From Dinoroseobacter sp. (GTDB taxonomy: Bacteria > Pseudomonadota > Alphaproteobacteria > Rhodobacterales > Rhodobacteraceae): DNA of 64,000 nt. The translations under genes were made by a program, and so were the position numbers. The notes under the pieces were generated by a model that was not told the origin of the DNA, did not search any database, and worked only from the letters and a program-made list of their open reading frames with translations. The stretch lies in contig JAEPNN010000006.1 in NCBI GenBank assembly GCA_017643385.1, positions 1 through 64,000 of the forward strand. Reading direction: 5' to 3'. Positions 26,517 through 35,425 of this stretch are shown here, piece by piece. The number at the start of each line of letters is the position of its first letter. Within the stretch, counting starts at the first letter, position 1.

Positions 26517-28676
26517 ATGAACGAACCGAAGATTTCGCCCGACCTGATTTCTGCGCACGGGCTGACACCAGACGAATACGGCCGAATACTCGAGATCATC
26601 GGACGGGAACCCACGTTTACCGAACTCGGCATCTTCTCAGCGATGTGGAACGAACATTGCTCTTACAAGTCTTCCAAAAAATGGCTTCGGACGCTCCCGA
26701 CGGAGGGCCCTCAGGTGATTTGCGGCCCTGGTGAAAACGCAGGTGTTGTGGATATTGGCGATGGTCAAGCGGTGGTCTTCAAGATGGAGAGCCATAACCA
26801 TCCGTCCTATATCGAGCCCTATCAAGGTGCCGCGACAGGCGTCGGTGGTATTCTGCGCGATGTATTTACCATGGGCGCGCGTCCGATTGCGGCAATGAAC
26901 GCGTTATCATTCGGCGATGTAAGCCATCCAAAGACCCGCCAATTGGTGCACGGCGTCGTGGAAGGCATCGGCGGTTACGGCAACGCCTTTGGCGTGCCCA
27001 CAGTCGGCGGCGAGGTACGCTTCGATCCGGCCTATAACGGCAACTGCCTGGTCAACGCTTTTGCCGCTGGCTTGGCCGATGCTGACAAGATTTTCTACTC
27101 TGCAGCTTCTGGCGTTGGACGCCCTGTTGTTTACCTCGGCGCCAAAACGGGTCGCGATGGCGTTGGCGGGGCAACAATGGCCTCGGCCGAATTCGACGAA
27201 ACGATCGAGGAAAAGCGCCCAACGGTTCAAGTTGGAGATCCTTTCACAGAAAAGCGTCTAATGGAGGCAACGCTCGAACTTATGCAAACGGGTGCTGTGA
27301 TCTCAATCCAGGATATGGGCGCTGCTGGTTTGACCTGCTCAGCCGTTGAGATGGGAGATAAGGGTGGTCTTGGCATCCGGTTGGAGCTCGACCGAGTGCC
27401 TGTGCGCGAAGATGCGATGACGGCGTATGAAATGATGCTCTCTGAAAGCCAGGAACGCATGTTGATGGTGCTTGATCCCTCTAAAGAGGCCGAAGCGAAA
27501 GCAGTATTCGACAAATGGGATCTCGATTTCGCAATCGTCGGCGAGACAATCGCGGAAGACCGCTTTCTAATCATGCATGGTGGCGAGGTCAAAGCAGATC
27601 TACCCCTGTCGAAGCTGGCATCCACGGCTCCAGAATATGACAGACCCTGGGTGGCAACACCCATTGCAGACGCTTTGGACTTTGTCCCCGAAATCGATCC
27701 TATTGACGGTCTGCGCGCCTTGCTTTCAAGCGCGAATTACGCGCGCAAGTCGTGGGTTTGGGAACAGTACGACAGCCAAGTGATGGCGGACACTGTTCGC
27801 GTGCCGGGATTGGGCGCAGGCGTTGTTCGGGTGCATGGAACTGACAAAGCGCTGGCTTTCACCAGCGATGTGACACCCAGATACGTGAAGGCCAACCCGG
27901 TCGAAGGTGGTAAGCAAGCCGTTGCCGAGGCTTACCGCAACTTATGCGCGGTAGGAGCTCTCCCCTTGGCGACGACCGATAACCTGAATTTTGGCAATCC
28001 GGAAAAACCTGAAATCATGGGTCAATTTGTCGGTGCTATCCAAGGTATCGGATCCGCTGTTGCAGCACTGGACATGCCAATCGTGTCGGGCAACGTCTCA
28101 CTCTACAATGAAACAGACGGGGCTGCGATCTTGCCCACCCCCACCATTGGTGCCGTAGGACTGGTCGATAGTATCGATGATCTGATAGCGGGCGACGTTC
28201 GTGACGGACATTTCGCGCTTATGCTTGGCGAAAGCGACGGACATCTGGGTCAATCGGCACTTCTGGCCGAAGTATTCAATCGCGCTGAGGGAGATGCGCC
28301 AGCTGTTGATCTGGAAGCCGAGCGACGCAATGGCGAATTCGTGCGCGCAAATCGCGAGCTGATCAACGCCTGCAACGACCTTGGCGATGGGGGGCTTGCA
28401 CTTGCAGCGTTCGAGATGGCCGATGCCGCAGGCGTTGGCTTGATGCTAGATGCAAGTGACACGGCGACGTTGTTTGGCGAAGATCAGGGCCGCTATCTGA
28501 TCGCGTGTTCATTCGACAAGGCTGAAGCGCTGATGGTTGAGGCCACGCAGGCGGGTGTCAAACTTACCTCGGTTGGACGATTTGGGGGAAGCGATGTAAA
28601 AATCGGGGCCTCACAAGCGTCATTGAGCGAGTTGAGTGAGCTCTTCAGATCATCGTTTGAAGCCCAGCTTGGCTAA
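26517..28676 (+). CDS. purL: Phosphoribosylformylglycinamidine synthase, large subunit
   Basis: A 719-residue small-type PurL, the ATP-dependent synthetase subunit of the fourth step of purine synthesis. It works with PurS and PurQ, encoded at 48.7-49.6 kb on the other strand. Family blocks are [22 protein letters not shown] near residues 42-63 and [26 protein letters not shown] at about 90. AGAGGA precedes the ATG. The gene is the length expected for the three-part enzyme. Confidence 0.96.
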   Translation: MNEPKISPDLISAHGLTPDEYGRILEIIGREPTFTELGIFSAMWNEHCSYKSSKKWLRTLPTEGPQVICGPGENAGVVDIGDGQAVVFKMESHNHPSYIEPYQGAATGVGGILRDVFTMGARPIAAMNALSFGDVSHPKTRQLVHGVVEGIGGYGNAFGVPTVGGEVRFDPAYNGNCLVNAFAAGLADADKIFYSAASGVGRPVVYLGAKTGRDGVGGATMASAEFDETIEEKRPTVQVGDPFTEKRLMEATLELMQTGAVISIQDMGAAGLTCSAVEMGDKGGLGIRLELDRVPVREDAMTAYEMMLSESQERMLMVLDPSKEAEAKAVFDKWDLDFAIVGETIAEDRFLIMHGGEVKADLPLSKLASTAPEYDRPWVATPIADALDFVPEIDPIDGLRALLSSANYARKSWVWEQYDSQVMADTVRVPGLGAGVVRVHGTDKALAFTSDVTPRYVKANPVEGGKQAVAEAYRNLCAVGALPLATTDNLNFGNPEKPEIMGQFVGAIQGIGSAVAALDMPIVSGNVSLYNETDGAAILPTPTIGAVGLVDSIDDLIAGDVRDGHFALMLGESDGHLGQSALLAEVFNRAEGDAPAVDLEAERRNGEFVRANRELINACNDLGDGGLALAAFEMADAAGVGLMLDASDTATLFGEDQGRYLIACSFDKAEALMVEATQAGVKLTSVGRFGGSDVKIGASQASLSELSELFRSSFEAQLG

Positions 28677-28750
28677 CTGTGCGCTTGCACACACTTGAAG
28701 GCGTTCGCCCGCAACGCTAACTTTATAGTAACGAGACAGGACACCCGTTC

Positions 28751-28987
28751 ATGCCGATTGATGCCGTTGAAATTGAAAACCTTCTGCGAGAAGGGTTTCC
28801 TGATGCCGAGATCACGGTGCAGGGAGATGACGGCGCGCATTTTGCGGCCATGGTCATCGATGAAAGTTTCCGTGGTAAAAACCGCGTCCAGCAGCAGCGC
28901 GCCGTCTACGCCGCTCTCAAGGGGAAGATGGACGGTTCAAACGGGGAGCTGCATGCACTTGCACTGACCACCAAGGCTCCGGACTGA
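28751..28987 (+). CDS. BolA-family protein
   Basis: A 78-residue BolA/IbaG-like protein with the core FPDAEITVQGDDGAHFAAMVIDESFRGKNRVQQQRAVYAAL and the conserved histidine in its C-terminal part (ELHALALTT). BolA proteins bind a [2Fe-2S] cluster together with a CGFS glutaredoxin. The glutaredoxin gene lies 270 bases downstream in the same run, so a BolA-Grx complex in iron-sulfur or iron sensing is the likely role. Confidence 0.92.
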   Translation: MPIDAVEIENLLREGFPDAEITVQGDDGAHFAAMVIDESFRGKNRVQQQRAVYAALKGKMDGSNGELHALALTTKAPD

Positions 28988-28991
28988 TCAG

Positions 28992-29255
28992 ATGTTTTCG
29001 TGGGTCGCCACACCTGTTTTTTTACTGAGCCTTCTTATACTGGGGCTCGTCGGTATACGCGCTTTCCTGATTGTTAAACGTGAAGACGGCAAACGACTGC
29101 GTGGCAGTCCGCCGGGAAAAGGCGACCACATAATTAACGCCGAATACCAATCCGGAGGCGGAGGTGGTGGAAGCCATGGACAATTCCGCGTTCCCAAAGA
29201 TCCACAAGAATATGCCCGTGCCTTCGTGCCGGATGCCGCAAAATCCAAGGAGTAA
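28992..29255 (+). CDS. Conserved small membrane-anchored protein between bolA and grxD
   Basis: An 87-residue protein with one N-terminal transmembrane segment ([20 protein letters not shown], about 9-28), a glycine-rich linker (SGGGGGGS) and a short polar tail. It starts four bases after bolA and ends four bases before grxD, so the three are surely co-transcribed. I recognise no domain. Its place suggests a membrane link for the BolA/Grx pair, which is a guess. Confidence 0.75.
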   Translation: MFSWVATPVFLLSLLILGLVGIRAFLIVKREDGKRLRGSPPGKGDHIINAEYQSGGGGGGSHGQFRVPKDPQEYARAFVPDAAKSKE

Positions 29256-29259
29256 TCCA

Positions 29260-29622
29260 ATGAGTGATGTCAAAGCGACGATCCAAGAGACCGTGACCAA
29301 CAACGACGTGGTGCTGTACATGAAAGGCACCAAATCGATGCCGCAATGCGGGTTTTCTAGCCGTGTCGCTGGCGTTCTGAATTTCATGGGCGTTGAATAC
29401 GCGGATGTGAACGTCTTGGCTGATGAAGAAATTCGTCAGGGCATCAAGGACTTCAGTGACTGGCCAACAGTTCCCCAGCTGTATGTGAAAGGCGAATTTG
29501 TCGGCGGATGTGACATCATCACCGAAATGACCCTTTCAGGCGAGCTGGATACTCTTCTTGAAGAAAACGGTGTGACGTTTGACAAAGACGCCGCTGACAA
29601 GATCCGCGAAGCAAACGCCTAG
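29260..29622 (+). CDS. grxD: Monothiol CGFS glutaredoxin
   Basis: A 120-residue Grx4/GrxD-type glutaredoxin. The CGFS active site has its cysteine at residue 30, with KGTK upstream and the glutathione-binding [19 protein letters not shown] block at about 68-86. These proteins carry a glutathione-ligated [2Fe-2S] cluster and pass it to BolA or apo-proteins. The start is the ATG at 29260, with AAGGAG upstream; the frame open to 29164 runs through the previous gene. Confidence 0.95.
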   Translation: MSDVKATIQETVTNNDVVLYMKGTKSMPQCGFSSRVAGVLNFMGVEYADVNVLADEEIRQGIKDFSDWPTVPQLYVKGEFVGGCDIITEMTLSGELDTLLEENGVTFDKDAADKIREANA

Positions 29623-29639
29623 AGCGCTGTAAATAGCCT

Positions 29640-29675
29640 AAAAAAGGCGGGGCACACAAATGTCCCGCCTTTTTT
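29640..29675. terminator. Bidirectional terminator between grxD and the ABC exporter
   Basis: AAAAAAGGCGGG...CCCGCCTTTTTT, a symmetrical stem with A and T runs on both sides. It serves the convergent genes on both strands. Confidence 0.9.
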
Positions 29676-29679
29676 ACGT

Positions 29680-31548
29680 TCAAGTTGCAGCTGCGGCTTC
29701 TTCATCGTTTTGCTGTGTGTGCCACATCTGGGCATATTTTCCGTCAAGCTTTAGCAATTCGTCATGCGTCCCGGACTCGACGATCTGACCCTTCTCCAGA
29801 ACGACGATCTGATCCGCTTCCACAACGGTGGAAAGTCGGTGCGCGATTGTGATAACTGATCGCCCTTCACCCATGGCACGCAGGCTGTCCTGAATGTCGC
29901 GTTCGGTCTGAGTATCAAGCGCGCTTGTCGCCTCGTCCAGCAAAAGGATTGGGGGATCTTTCAAAAGCGTACGTGCAATTCCGACACGTTGCTTCTCGCC
30001 ACCCGAAAGTTTCAGCCCACGCTCACCTACCTTGGTTTCGTACCCTTCTGGTAGAGACATGATAAAATCATGAATGCGAGCAGCTTTTGCAGCCGTCTCA
30101 ATCTCTGACTGCGTCGCGCCATCTCGTCCATAAGCGATGTTGTAGCGCACCGTGTCATTGAACAGCACCGTATCTTGCGGAACAACGCCAATCGCGTCGT
30201 GCAAAGATGTCTGGGTGATATCGCGCACGTCCTGACCATCGATACACAGCGCACCGTCAGTAACATCATAAAACCGGAACAAGAGCCGTCCGATTGTGGA
30301 TTTTCCGGACCCCGAGGGACCAACGATCGCGACGGTTTCCCCGGGCCCGACTCGCAAGCTCACGCCATTCAGGATTGGACGCGCAGCATTGTACCCAAAG
30401 TGCACATCTTCCATCGTGATTTCACCGCCAGAAACATGCAAAGATCTGGCATCCGGTTTGTCGGTCACATCTGCGGGCTGCTCAAGTAGGTCGAACATCT
30501 CGCCCATATCTACAAGGCTCTGACGGATTTCGCGGTAGACCGTGCCAAGGAAATTCAACGGCATGGTGATCTGGATCATGTATGCGTTGACCAAAACGAA
30601 ATCCCCGACGGTCAGGTCGCCCCGCTGCACGCCCAGCGCCGCCAGAACCATCACGATGACCAGTCCCGAGGTGATCAGCAAGGACTGGCCGAAGTTCAAA
30701 AATCCAAGCGTATAGTTGGTCTTCAGCGCAGCTTTTTCGTAAAGCGCCATTGCACTGTCATAGCGCGCGGCTTCACGCCGCTCTGCCCCAAAATATTTCA
30801 CGGTCTCAAAGTTCAGAAGACTGTCGATCGCCTTTTGGTTTGCATCCGTATCCTGATCGTTCATTTCCTTTCGGATCTTCACGCGCCACTCGGTAACGCG
30901 AAACGTAAACCAAACATAGAGCGTGATGGTCAGCACAAGCACCAGTAGATAGGTCGCATCAAAAAGAACAAAGAGGATCACCGAAACCATCAGAAGTTCG
31001 AGGATCAGAGGACCGATTGAAAAGAGCAGGAACCGCAATAGAAATTCGACCCCTTTCACGCCTCGCTCGATGATCCGGCTGAGTCCACCGGTCTTACGCG
31101 TGATGTGGTAGCGCAGGCTCAGTGCGTGGATATGCGTGAAGGTTTCCAAGGCCAATTGGCGCAGCGCACGCTGACCGACAGCGGCAAAAATCACATCGCG
31201 CAACTGTTGAAAGCCAACCGTCAGAAGGCGCGCCATGCCATAGGCGACCGTCAAACCGACCGCCCCAATGGCAAGCAGCATGCCCTCGCCTGCATCTTCG
31301 GACATCGAGTCAACGGCTGCGGAATAGAACATGGGTGTTCCCACAGCGACGACCTTGGCAATCACAAGCGCCAGCAGCGCGAGTACGACGCGATATTTAA
31401 CCCAGGCCTGATCGGCAGGCCAAAGATACGGGACGACCTTTCGAATTGTGCGCAATCCGCTGGCGCGTGAGCGCGCGGCCTCGTCCAATTGGGGCTTTGA
31501 CCCCGCAGGATCTTCGGTTGGGGAGCTTGTATCAGTGGTCGTGGACAT
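29680..31548 (-). CDS. Atm1-like ABC exporter (membrane and ATPase domains fused)
   Basis: A 622-residue half-transporter. Six membrane segments lie at about 45-330, including RYHITRKTGGLSRIIERG, a stretch typical of the Atm1/heavy-metal-tolerance group. The ATPase domain has Walker A GPSGSGKST (about 415-423), signature LSGGEKQR and Walker B ILLLDEATSALD. Bacterial Atm1 relatives export glutathione-metal or glutathione-persulfide species. The convergent bolA-grxD genes, also glutathione/iron-sulfur proteins, support that family call. The exact cargo is not known. Confidence 0.9.
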   Translation of the reverse strand: MSTTTDTSSPTEDPAGSKPQLDEAARSRASGLRTIRKVVPYLWPADQAWVKYRVVLALLALVIAKVVAVGTPMFYSAAVDSMSEDAGEGMLLAIGAVGLTVAYGMARLLTVGFQQLRDVIFAAVGQRALRQLALETFTHIHALSLRYHITRKTGGLSRIIERGVKGVEFLLRFLLFSIGPLILELLMVSVILFVLFDATYLLVLVLTITLYVWFTFRVTEWRVKIRKEMNDQDTDANQKAIDSLLNFETVKYFGAERREAARYDSAMALYEKAALKTNYTLGFLNFGQSLLITSGLVIVMVLAALGVQRGDLTVGDFVLVNAYMIQITMPLNFLGTVYREIRQSLVDMGEMFDLLEQPADVTDKPDARSLHVSGGEITMEDVHFGYNAARPILNGVSLRVGPGETVAIVGPSGSGKSTIGRLLFRFYDVTDGALCIDGQDVRDITQTSLHDAIGVVPQDTVLFNDTVRYNIAYGRDGATQSEIETAAKAARIHDFIMSLPEGYETKVGERGLKLSGGEKQRVGIARTLLKDPPILLLDEATSALDTQTERDIQDSLRAMGEGRSVITIAHRLSTVVEADQIVVLEKGQIVESGTHDELLKLDGKYAQMWHTQQNDEEAAAAT

Positions 31549-31630
31549 GGAATGAAAGCACTTTCAACTGTCGGAAAGCGCAATCTAAGCGCGGTATCAC
31601 TACATTACCATATCAGGCGTTGCACAAGTT

Positions 31631-33424
31631 CTATTCGAGATGTTCAGGGACAGTGAAAACCTGCCCTGGATAGATCAGGTCAGGGTTTCGGATCTGCTCT
31701 TTGTTAGCCTCATAAACCTGTACATACATTTCGCCCTCGCCCATCATGTCCTGTGCGATGCCCCATAATGTAAAGCCGGGCTGAACAGTCACCACGACCA
31801 CACGTGGCCGCGTGGCAGGTTCCGGGGCCGCAGGCGCTTCAGTCGCTGCCTGCGCCTCAGCTTCAGTCACATTCGGGACAATCGGGGTCTCGTTTTCCGC
31901 AACCGGTTCTACCGGAGCTTCCGGTTCAGGCGTGGACGACACTTCGGGTGCGGGCGTTACAACCGCGACCGGTTCCTCGACGGGCGCATTTGGTGTCTCC
32001 GAAACAGGTTCGGGTTGGGCCATCGCAGCCTGGGCCGCTGCCAGAATCTCGGGTTCCTCTCGCTTGAAAGGTGTTTCAAACCGTGATGTGACGGTGCCGT
32101 TGGCATCAAGCTCATCGATCCGTAGGGTGTAAATCCCAGGTTCAATATCGGTCATGCGTGCGGACCAAAGGCCTTGCGTGCTGACAGCAACTGTCTCTCG
32201 CACGAGATTGTCCAGATAAATGCGCGCAAAGCCACCCCCTTGACCCCGACCCGCAATTTCAACCGCGCCTTCAAGGTCATATGAAATCGTATCGATCGTC
32301 ACGTTTACCCGAAGTTGGGGTGAAGAGGTTGTGCTGATAACCGGTGCACGTGAGGGTTGGAGCACCTGGATACCTTCCGAACTTGCGATCACCAGAGGGG
32401 GCGCTGCTGGTGACTGAGTTTCGATGATGACATCGGGCAGGTCAGGCGCTTCTGGACCTGACGCGATTTCTTGGATCGCTTCAGCGGTGGCTTCTTCGGC
32501 CTCAGTCGTCGCTTCGGCTACCGCAGCGACCGGTTTGGGCCGTGGCGCCGGAGCAGTCGCGTCCTCAACCGGTGTAGCGATTACGACCTCGGCAGTTTCT
32601 TCAGCTGCAGACGCGTCAATGTCGGCAACCGTGGTTTCCGGCTGGACGGCTGGCGTCTCAGGCTCGGGTTCGACTGCTGCGACCGTTTCGCTCGACGCAG
32701 GTTCAACGGGTACAGGCTGTGGCGCAGGTTCTGGTGCCGTTGCAACCTGTGTTTCGGATGCCTCTTGGGCGGTATCTTCAATTGGCGCGTCCGGCTCTGT
32801 AACCGTAGCGGTCTCTGACGGTGCAACTGGCGCATCTGGTTCGGGCGCGACTTCGGGTTCGACAGCTGCGACTGGCAACTGAAATGGCGCGATAAGAATG
32901 GTCTGCTCAGAAAACAACTTATCGTCTTCAAGACGCACTGACAGCTGCATCGTGCGCGGTTCGGTGCTTGGGGGGATGTCGAACATCGCAACAAACCGGC
33001 CATCGCCGCCACTCTGGGTCTCGGAAACTGAAACGCCGTCAAGCAGGACATCCACGACCTTGTTGGCATCCGCAATCCCAGCAACGAGAGCTGATCCCAT
33101 GGCATCAACGCGAACGACATCAAACGTGGGCACGCGCGGCGCGGGCGGAGCCTCTGGGGCGGCAGGCGCACCTACAACCTCGGCAGTTTCAGCCTCAGTC
33201 TCTGCCGTCGGAACCTCCTCTGCCTCAACGATTTCGGGTGGATCCTCCACTTCTTCGACAGTTTCGACGACCGCTTCTTGCACCGTGGCGGTGGTGTCTT
33301 CGTCCGGTTCAACGAATTGAGGAAAGATAACGTAATATCCTACCGCTCCGATAACGACCACAGCCGCAGCGGCCGTTCCAACGGTAGCTCCCGCCCCTAA
33401 ACCCAGCGCCGCCCAAAGTGCCAT
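31631..33424 (-). CDS. LysM-domain protein with a long acidic, repetitive middle
   Basis: A 597-residue envelope protein. A transmembrane or signal-anchor segment lies at about 12-35. Ig-like pieces are at about 100-190 (DVVRVDAMGSALVAGIADANKVVDVLLDG) and 365-460. Between and after them run low-complexity stretches rich in Pro, Glu, Ala, Val and Thr. A LysM domain ends the protein (FTLWGIAQDMMGEGEMYVQVYEANKEQIRNPDL... at about 545-597), which should bind peptidoglycan. The acidic linkers probably span the periplasm. The biased composition creates long false frames on the other strand. Function beyond wall binding is unknown. Confidence 0.85.
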   Translation of the reverse strand: MALWAALGLGAGATVGTAAAAVVVIGAVGYYVIFPQFVEPDEDTTATVQEAVVETVEEVEDPPEIVEAEEVPTAETEAETAEVVGAPAAPEAPPAPRVPTFDVVRVDAMGSALVAGIADANKVVDVLLDGVSVSETQSGGDGRFVAMFDIPPSTEPRTMQLSVRLEDDKLFSEQTILIAPFQLPVAAVEPEVAPEPDAPVAPSETATVTEPDAPIEDTAQEASETQVATAPEPAPQPVPVEPASSETVAAVEPEPETPAVQPETTVADIDASAAEETAEVVIATPVEDATAPAPRPKPVAAVAEATTEAEEATAEAIQEIASGPEAPDLPDVIIETQSPAAPPLVIASSEGIQVLQPSRAPVISTTSSPQLRVNVTIDTISYDLEGAVEIAGRGQGGGFARIYLDNLVRETVAVSTQGLWSARMTDIEPGIYTLRIDELDANGTVTSRFETPFKREEPEILAAAQAAMAQPEPVSETPNAPVEEPVAVVTPAPEVSSTPEPEAPVEPVAENETPIVPNVTEAEAQAATEAPAAPEPATRPRVVVVTVQPGFTLWGIAQDMMGEGEMYVQVYEANKEQIRNPDLIYPGQVFTVPEHLE

Positions 33425-33578
33425 CCACTATCCCCCAAACGGTCTGGCACTTTGCAACATCTGTCGCCGTGCACCGCTCAATTCTGTTCCCAATCAGGCG
33501 CGTCCAACCGCCCTGTTGCGGGACTGTAGCAACGGGCTTATCCAGCGTCAAAGCGCTCTGTGACAAGGAAAAGAAACC

Positions 33579-34136
33579 ATGGCTGCGGCGATCCATTCAA
33601 TTTGTGTTTTTTGTGGGTCCAGAGAAGGATTAGATCCCGCTTATGCCCATGCTGCGCGTGAGCTTGGCACTTGGATGGCAGGTAAAGGTCACGAACTGGT
33701 TTATGGCGCTGGCGACGTCGGGTTGATGGGCATTGTTGCGAATGCGCATCAAAAGGCTGGCGGCAAGACTTTGGGCGTTATCCCGAACCATCTTCTTGAA
33801 CGTGAAGTTGGCAAGCGAGATCTCAGCAAGTTTGTTGTCACTGAAACGATGCATGAGCGGAAAAAGGTCATGTTCATGAATTCTGACGCCATTGTGGTTC
33901 TGCCCGGTGGCGCTGGATCCCTTGACGAGTTCTTCGAAGTTCTGACCTGGGCGCAGCTCGGACTGCATGAGAAACCCATTTTTGTGCTGAATGTGAACGG
34001 CTTTTGGACGCCTCTAGAGACTTTGGTTCATCATGTCATCAAGGAAGGTTTCGCGGCAGGCTCACTTGCGACGCTCTATGAAAGCGTACCAGATATCCCC
34101 ACTTTTGCTTCAAGACTGGAAAAACGGCTTGGTTAA
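33579..34136 (+). CDS. LOG-family nucleotide 5'-monophosphate phosphoribohydrolase
   Basis: A 185-residue Rossmann-fold protein of the LOG/TIGR00730 family. The motif PGGAGSLDEFFE at 109-120 matches PGGxGTxxE with serine for threonine, and MHERKKVMF precedes it. Relatives remove the base from cytokinin ribotides or purine monophosphates. It diverges from the LysM gene and is followed by an M48 protease. Confidence 0.88.
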   Translation: MAAAIHSICVFCGSREGLDPAYAHAARELGTWMAGKGHELVYGAGDVGLMGIVANAHQKAGGKTLGVIPNHLLEREVGKRDLSKFVVTETMHERKKVMFMNSDAIVVLPGGAGSLDEFFEVLTWAQLGLHEKPIFVLNVNGFWTPLETLVHHVIKEGFAAGSLATLYESVPDIPTFASRLEKRLG

Positions 34137-34208
34137 GGTTTGATTCCTTAAGCCTGCTTGCAGAACCGCGCCTTGTCGCGGTTTGCCCGACGCCCCATAT
34201 TCTGACAC

Positions 34209-34904
34209 ATGTTGAAGTTCACTCCAATATTTTTGGCCATCGTTTACGCGCTCGGGATGTATTACGTCTCGGCTTGGCGCATGGGAAAGCAGTTGGATAA
34301 GCAGTCGACCGAACTGGCCGATCCAAAGTTGAAGAAACTGACCGATCGCATGGCCACCGCGCTCGATCTGCCGCGTATCAAGGTCAATATTTACGAAGTG
34401 GACCCGGTGAACGGTCTTGCCGCACCGGATGGGCGCATCTTCATCACCCGCGGTTTCTACCGCAAGTACCAAACGGGCGAGGTGACCGCTGAAGAAATGT
34501 CCAGTGTGATCGCCCACGAGCTGGGCCATGTTGCTCTGGGTCATTCCAGACGTCGCATGATCGATTTTTCCGGTCAAAACGCAATACGCATGGCACTCTC
34601 AATGATCCTTGGTCGCTTTATTCCCGTGATCGGGGTCTGGATTGCCAATACTTTGACATCACTTTTGGCGGCGCGTCTGTCGCGTCAGGATGAATATGAG
34701 GCAGACGCATATGCAAGCGCGCTGCTTACGAAAGCCGGAATCGGAACGGATCCGCAAAAAAGCTTATTCCGCAAACTTGAGGGACTGACAGGCGTTCAGG
34801 TTGGGGCTGTTCCTGCCTGGATCATGTCACACCCTAAAACTGATGAACGCATTGCTGCGATCGAGAAGCTCGAAGCTGGTTGGGGCACGCCTGACCCACG
34901 TTAG
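34209..34904 (+). CDS. M48-family zinc metalloprotease
   Basis: A 231-residue protease with an N-terminal hydrophobic anchor (about 4-22). The zinc site is HELGH at 103-107, with E104 catalytic, and the third ligand is probably the glutamate in RQDEYEADAYA. It is shorter than HtpX and lacks its four-segment topology. A role in envelope quality control is likely from the family. Its end overlaps the convergent PIN gene by four bases. Confidence 0.87.
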   Translation: MLKFTPIFLAIVYALGMYYVSAWRMGKQLDKQSTELADPKLKKLTDRMATALDLPRIKVNIYEVDPVNGLAAPDGRIFITRGFYRKYQTGEVTAEEMSSVIAHELGHVALGHSRRRMIDFSGQNAIRMALSMILGRFIPVIGVWIANTLTSLLAARLSRQDEYEADAYASALLTKAGIGTDPQKSLFRKLEGLTGVQVGAVPAWIMSHPKTDERIAAIEKLEAGWGTPDPR

Positions 34905-35425
34905 GCGCTCATAAACTTCGCCAGTCTTGGAAGGTGCGAGGATCGCAGCAAAGCACGTTCCGTTCGCCCTGAAGACCTCGCCGCTTCAGATATCATGTTT
35001 TGGAACACGCCAGCGTTGGAGCGCGCGGTCTCAAGTAGAAACTCGTCTGGATGCCGACGCAAAATCCCATGAGCCCCCAAGGCTCTGATGGGAAAATCCT
35101 TGGTATTGAAGGTCAGAAGCGCGTCGCAGCTTCCAGTGATTGCCGATGCCAAAACATGGAGATCATCCGGATCGGGCAAAAACAGACCAGTTATCAAATC
35201 CGGGTCAGGCTCTACCTCCGATCTTGGGTAGCGCGCGCGAAGCAAAGCGATTTCCGTGTCGTTTTGCGCGGCTTCCACCGGCCCAAGCTTCGAGACCGTC
35301 GCGCGCCATTCTGCCAGAATTCTTGGCGACCAGATCGGGGTTACGCCTGCGACGCATACCGCTTCCATGACAAGCTCTCGCGTGAGCATCGGCACAAGAA
35401 CGCAGGCATCGATCAAAACCCTCAT
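34901..35425 (-). CDS. PIN-domain protein
   Basis: A 174-residue PIN-like nuclease. The acidic residues expected for metal binding are visible: D7 in VLIDACVL, a glutamate in ILAEWRATV, and the pair in LPDPDDLHVLASAI with TFNTKDF. The frame is open to 35602, but I place the start at the ATG at 35425, which overlaps the methyltransferase stop by ATGA. No antitoxin-like gene is adjacent, so a simple VapBC pair is not supported. The coupling to an rRNA methyltransferase suggests an RNA-related role. Confidence 0.75.
   Translation of the reverse strand: MRVLIDACVLVPMLTRELVMEAVCVAGVTPIWSPRILAEWRATVSKLGPVEAAQNDTEIALLRARYPRSEVEPDPDLITGLFLPDPDDLHVLASAITGSCDALLTFNTKDFPIRALGAHGILRRHPDEFLLETARSNAGVFQNMISEAARSSGRTERALLRSSHLPRLAKFMSA

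Noticed and set aside
32424-32882. Ser/Gly/Thr/Ala-rich frame antisense to the LysM gene
   Set aside because: It is the mirror image of the Pro/Glu/Ala/Val repeats and only looks like a repetitive surface protein.
34901-35425. VapBC toxin-antitoxin system
   Set aside because: The PIN gene has no small DNA-binding partner gene beside it; the neighbour is an rRNA methyltransferase.
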